Source: Phyllobacteriaceae bacterium
Lineage (GTDB): Bacteria; Pseudomonadota; Alphaproteobacteria; Rhizobiales; Devosiaceae
Assembly (NCBI GenBank): GCA_012799265.1
Contig: JAAZLP010000058.1
Coordinates: 1-8,039, forward strand
Length of the DNA stretch: 8,039 bases
Direction: 5' to 3'
Positions 7,175-8,039 of this stretch are shown here, one piece after another; positions within the stretch are counted from its first letter, which is position 1; every line of letters begins with the position of its first letter. Made by a program: the position numbers and the translations under genes. Under the pieces are notes generated by a model. That model made no database searches. It had not been told where the DNA came from and saw only the letters and a list, made by a program, of their open reading frames with translations.

Positions 7175-7181
7175 AAAATGT

Positions 7182-7256
7182 GCGCCGGTAGCTCAGTGGT
7201 AGAGCATTCGACTTTTAATCGAATGGTCGCGGGTTCGACCCCCGCCCGGCGTACCA
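7182..7256 (+). tRNA. tRNA-Lys (anticodon TTT)
   Basis: Decodes AAA and AAG. The cloverleaf is complete: acceptor 7182-7188 with 7246-7252; D stem GCTC 7191-7194 with GAGC 7202-7205; anticodon stem TTCGA 7207-7211 with TCGAA 7219-7223 around loop CTTTTAA (anticodon TTT at 7214-7216); and T stem GCGGG 7229-7233 with CCCGC 7241-7245 around loop TTCGACC. The discriminator is A7253, as expected for lysine, and CCA is encoded at 7254-7256. The first acceptor pair is G-T (G-U in RNA) rather than Watson-Crick. It has its own promoter (7070-7097). No U-tract terminator is visible after it, so transcription may continue into the following small ORF. I see no direct repeat of its 3' end in this window that would mark an integrated element. 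Confidence 0.97.
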
Positions 7257-7304
7257 CCTCCCCCGTCTTTCGCGGCCTGACATTCGCCCATCCGGTTTTG
7301 GTCC

Positions 7305-7478
7305 ATGCCGCAAACCTATAATGATCCTGATCCCTATGCAGAGCTCGACTATCGGGCCGACGCAGGTGAGCTGTCCGAAGAGTTTCGTCGACCGAGCCGG
7401 ATCGAATCGTCGCGACCGCGCCACAAGCCGATGACCCGTACTGGAATCAACGCCAGACCGCGTCGCTTAGGCATTTGA
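7305..7478 (+). CDS. Small hypothetical ORF, possibly frameshifted (continuation to 7522)
   Basis: I do not recognise it. ATG 7305 gives 57 residues. The first 30 are acidic and tyrosine-rich with the repeated theme DPY/DY (MPQTYNDPDPYAELDY, then ELSEEF). The remainder is Arg/Pro/Ser-rich (SSRPRHKP, NARPRRLGI), which looks like wrong-frame translation. In the -1 frame, open from 7370 to TGA 7520-7522, the sequence instead reads naturally: APQADDPYWNQRQ followed by LRHLRIIAKPYYRQRSPL. That frame has no ATG, GTG or TTG of its own near its beginning. A one-base loss somewhere in 7370-7430, or a sequencing error, would join the two into a protein of about 72 residues. The Shine-Dalgarno site is weak (GGTTTTGG region). 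A small, non-conserved soluble protein or a decayed gene are both possible. Confidence 0.35.
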   Translation: MPQTYNDPDPYAELDYRADAGELSEEFRRPSRIESSRPRHKPMTRTGINARPRRLGI

Positions 7479-7501
7479 GAATCATCGCCAAGCCGTACTA
7501 T
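7475..7501 (+). promoter_or_regulatory. Weak candidate promoter for the 7563 membrane gene
   Basis: TTGAGA at 7475-7480 (five of six matches to the -35 consensus) and TACTAT at 7496-7501 (four of six for the -10) are separated by 15 bases, two short of ideal. It overlaps the end of the small ORF. The gene may instead be read from the tRNA promoter. Confidence 0.2.
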
Positions 7502-7562
7502 CGGCAGAGGTCGCCGCTGTGAGCTATCAGGCCCCAGCGCAGGATCAGAAAGGCGGATGGAT

Positions 7563-8039
7563 ATGTCCCAGGATACGTCAGACCTGCTGAAAGTGCTGGC
7601 GGTGACGCTGCTGCTCTTCGCGGGCAGCACGCTGGTGATGCTCTATGTCATCCTGCTTCTGTCGCAGTACGGCGCCAACCTGCCGATGGTAGGCTCCCTA
7701 CCCCTTCACGCGCCGCCCGAGCTCGTGCCTGTTCTGGCGGGCAGCGGCGTGTTCGGAACGCTTGCCGCCGTTCATGTCACGGCTTCCGGTATCGGCCTGC
7801 TGCTGGCAAGCAATACGATCGATCTGGCGCTGCTGATCGTCGCCAAGGCGGTCGCCGTAGTGATTATGGCCCTTATCGGCTTTTCCGCCGGCCACATGAT
7901 CTATCTGCAGCTGACGGAAAACACGCCGCTCAATCTCAACCCGCTGCTGCCGGCATTGATCGGGCTGATCGGCTTTCTGATGCTCTCAACCCTGCTCAGC
8001 GTTCCGGCATTGCGGCGGCTGGGCAATCTGCGCTTCGTG
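7563..8039 (+). CDS. Hypothetical integral membrane protein (3' part beyond window)
   Basis: Unrecognised. Seen: 159 codons open from ATG 7563 to the window edge with no stop, so the C-terminus is missing. The N-terminus is MSQDTSDLLK. Hydrophobic segments follow at about 8-34, 60-82, 86-114 and 127-150, with short loops containing NLPMVGSLPLHAPPE (39-53) and QLTENTPLNLNP (116-127). A basic cluster RRLGNLR follows the last helix, which suggests a cytoplasmic side there. No transporter signature or catalytic motif is visible. AAAGG at 7549-7553 lies nine bases before the chosen ATG. ATG 7557 is in frame but sits only three bases from that site. It follows the small ORF by 40 to 84 bases, depending on which of its stops is real. 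Codon use is GC-rich like the rest of the window, which supports a real gene. Confidence 0.75.
   Translation, partial: MSQDTSDLLKVLAVTLLLFAGSTLVMLYVILLLSQYGANLPMVGSLPLHAPPELVPVLAGSGVFGTLAAVHVTASGIGLLLASNTIDLALLIVAKAVAVVIMALIGFSAGHMIYLQLTENTPLNLNPLLPALIGLIGFLMLSTLLSVPALRRLGNLRFV

Noticed and set aside
7182..7256. tRNA-Lys as an integration site for a mobile element
   Set aside because: No integrase and no direct repeat of the tRNA 3' end is seen in the window.
7215..7424. A 69-codon minus-strand frame ending in GRGSNPRPFD
   Set aside because: It reads through the antisense of tRNA-Lys. The GSNPRP ending is a well-known artefact of translating tRNA genes backwards.

Overview
The window looks like ordinary chromosomal housekeeping DNA from a GC-rich alphaproteobacterium. 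The order sdhE (divergent), recG, small membrane gene, then convergent glmS-glmU is one I associate with Hyphomicrobiales (Rhizobiales). A Devosia-like genus is possible, but I cannot assign one from sequence alone. I see no transposase, phage gene, CRISPR array or toxin-antitoxin pair, and codon use looks even throughout.

Layout. The first 180 bases hold, on the minus strand, the start of sdhE (FAD assembly factor for succinate dehydrogenase). After a 156-base divergent gap comes recG (337-2445, plus), a complete branched-DNA helicase. It overlaps by one base a four-helix membrane protein of unknown function (2445-2924). Nine bases further the strand switches: glmS (4760-2934) and glmU (6114-4762) lie on the minus strand, glmU first, one base apart. 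Together they supply two steps of UDP-GlcNAc synthesis, the precursor of peptidoglycan and lipopolysaccharide. Divergent from glmU, across a 138-base promoter region, is a bitopic coiled-coil protein with a C-terminal SPOR-like domain (6253-7053), probably a cell-envelope or division protein. Next is a good sigma-70-type promoter, a structured leader with a possible 17-codon ORF, and tRNA-Lys(TTT) at 7182-7256. The last 780 bases hold a small ORF that looks frameshifted (7305-7478, possibly reading on to 7522) and the start of an unrecognised integral membrane protein that runs off the right edge (7563-8039).

How the genes fit together. The central theme is the envelope: GlmU and GlmS make amino sugars for the wall, and the divergent SPOR-like protein probably binds peptidoglycan. 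RecG/SdhE is a separate conserved neighbourhood for DNA repair and respiration. I found no convincing new biological system. The items most worth a second look are the leader of the tRNA-Lys gene, the apparent frameshift at 7305-7522, the SPOR-like gene sharing a promoter region with glmUS, and the two unknown membrane proteins.
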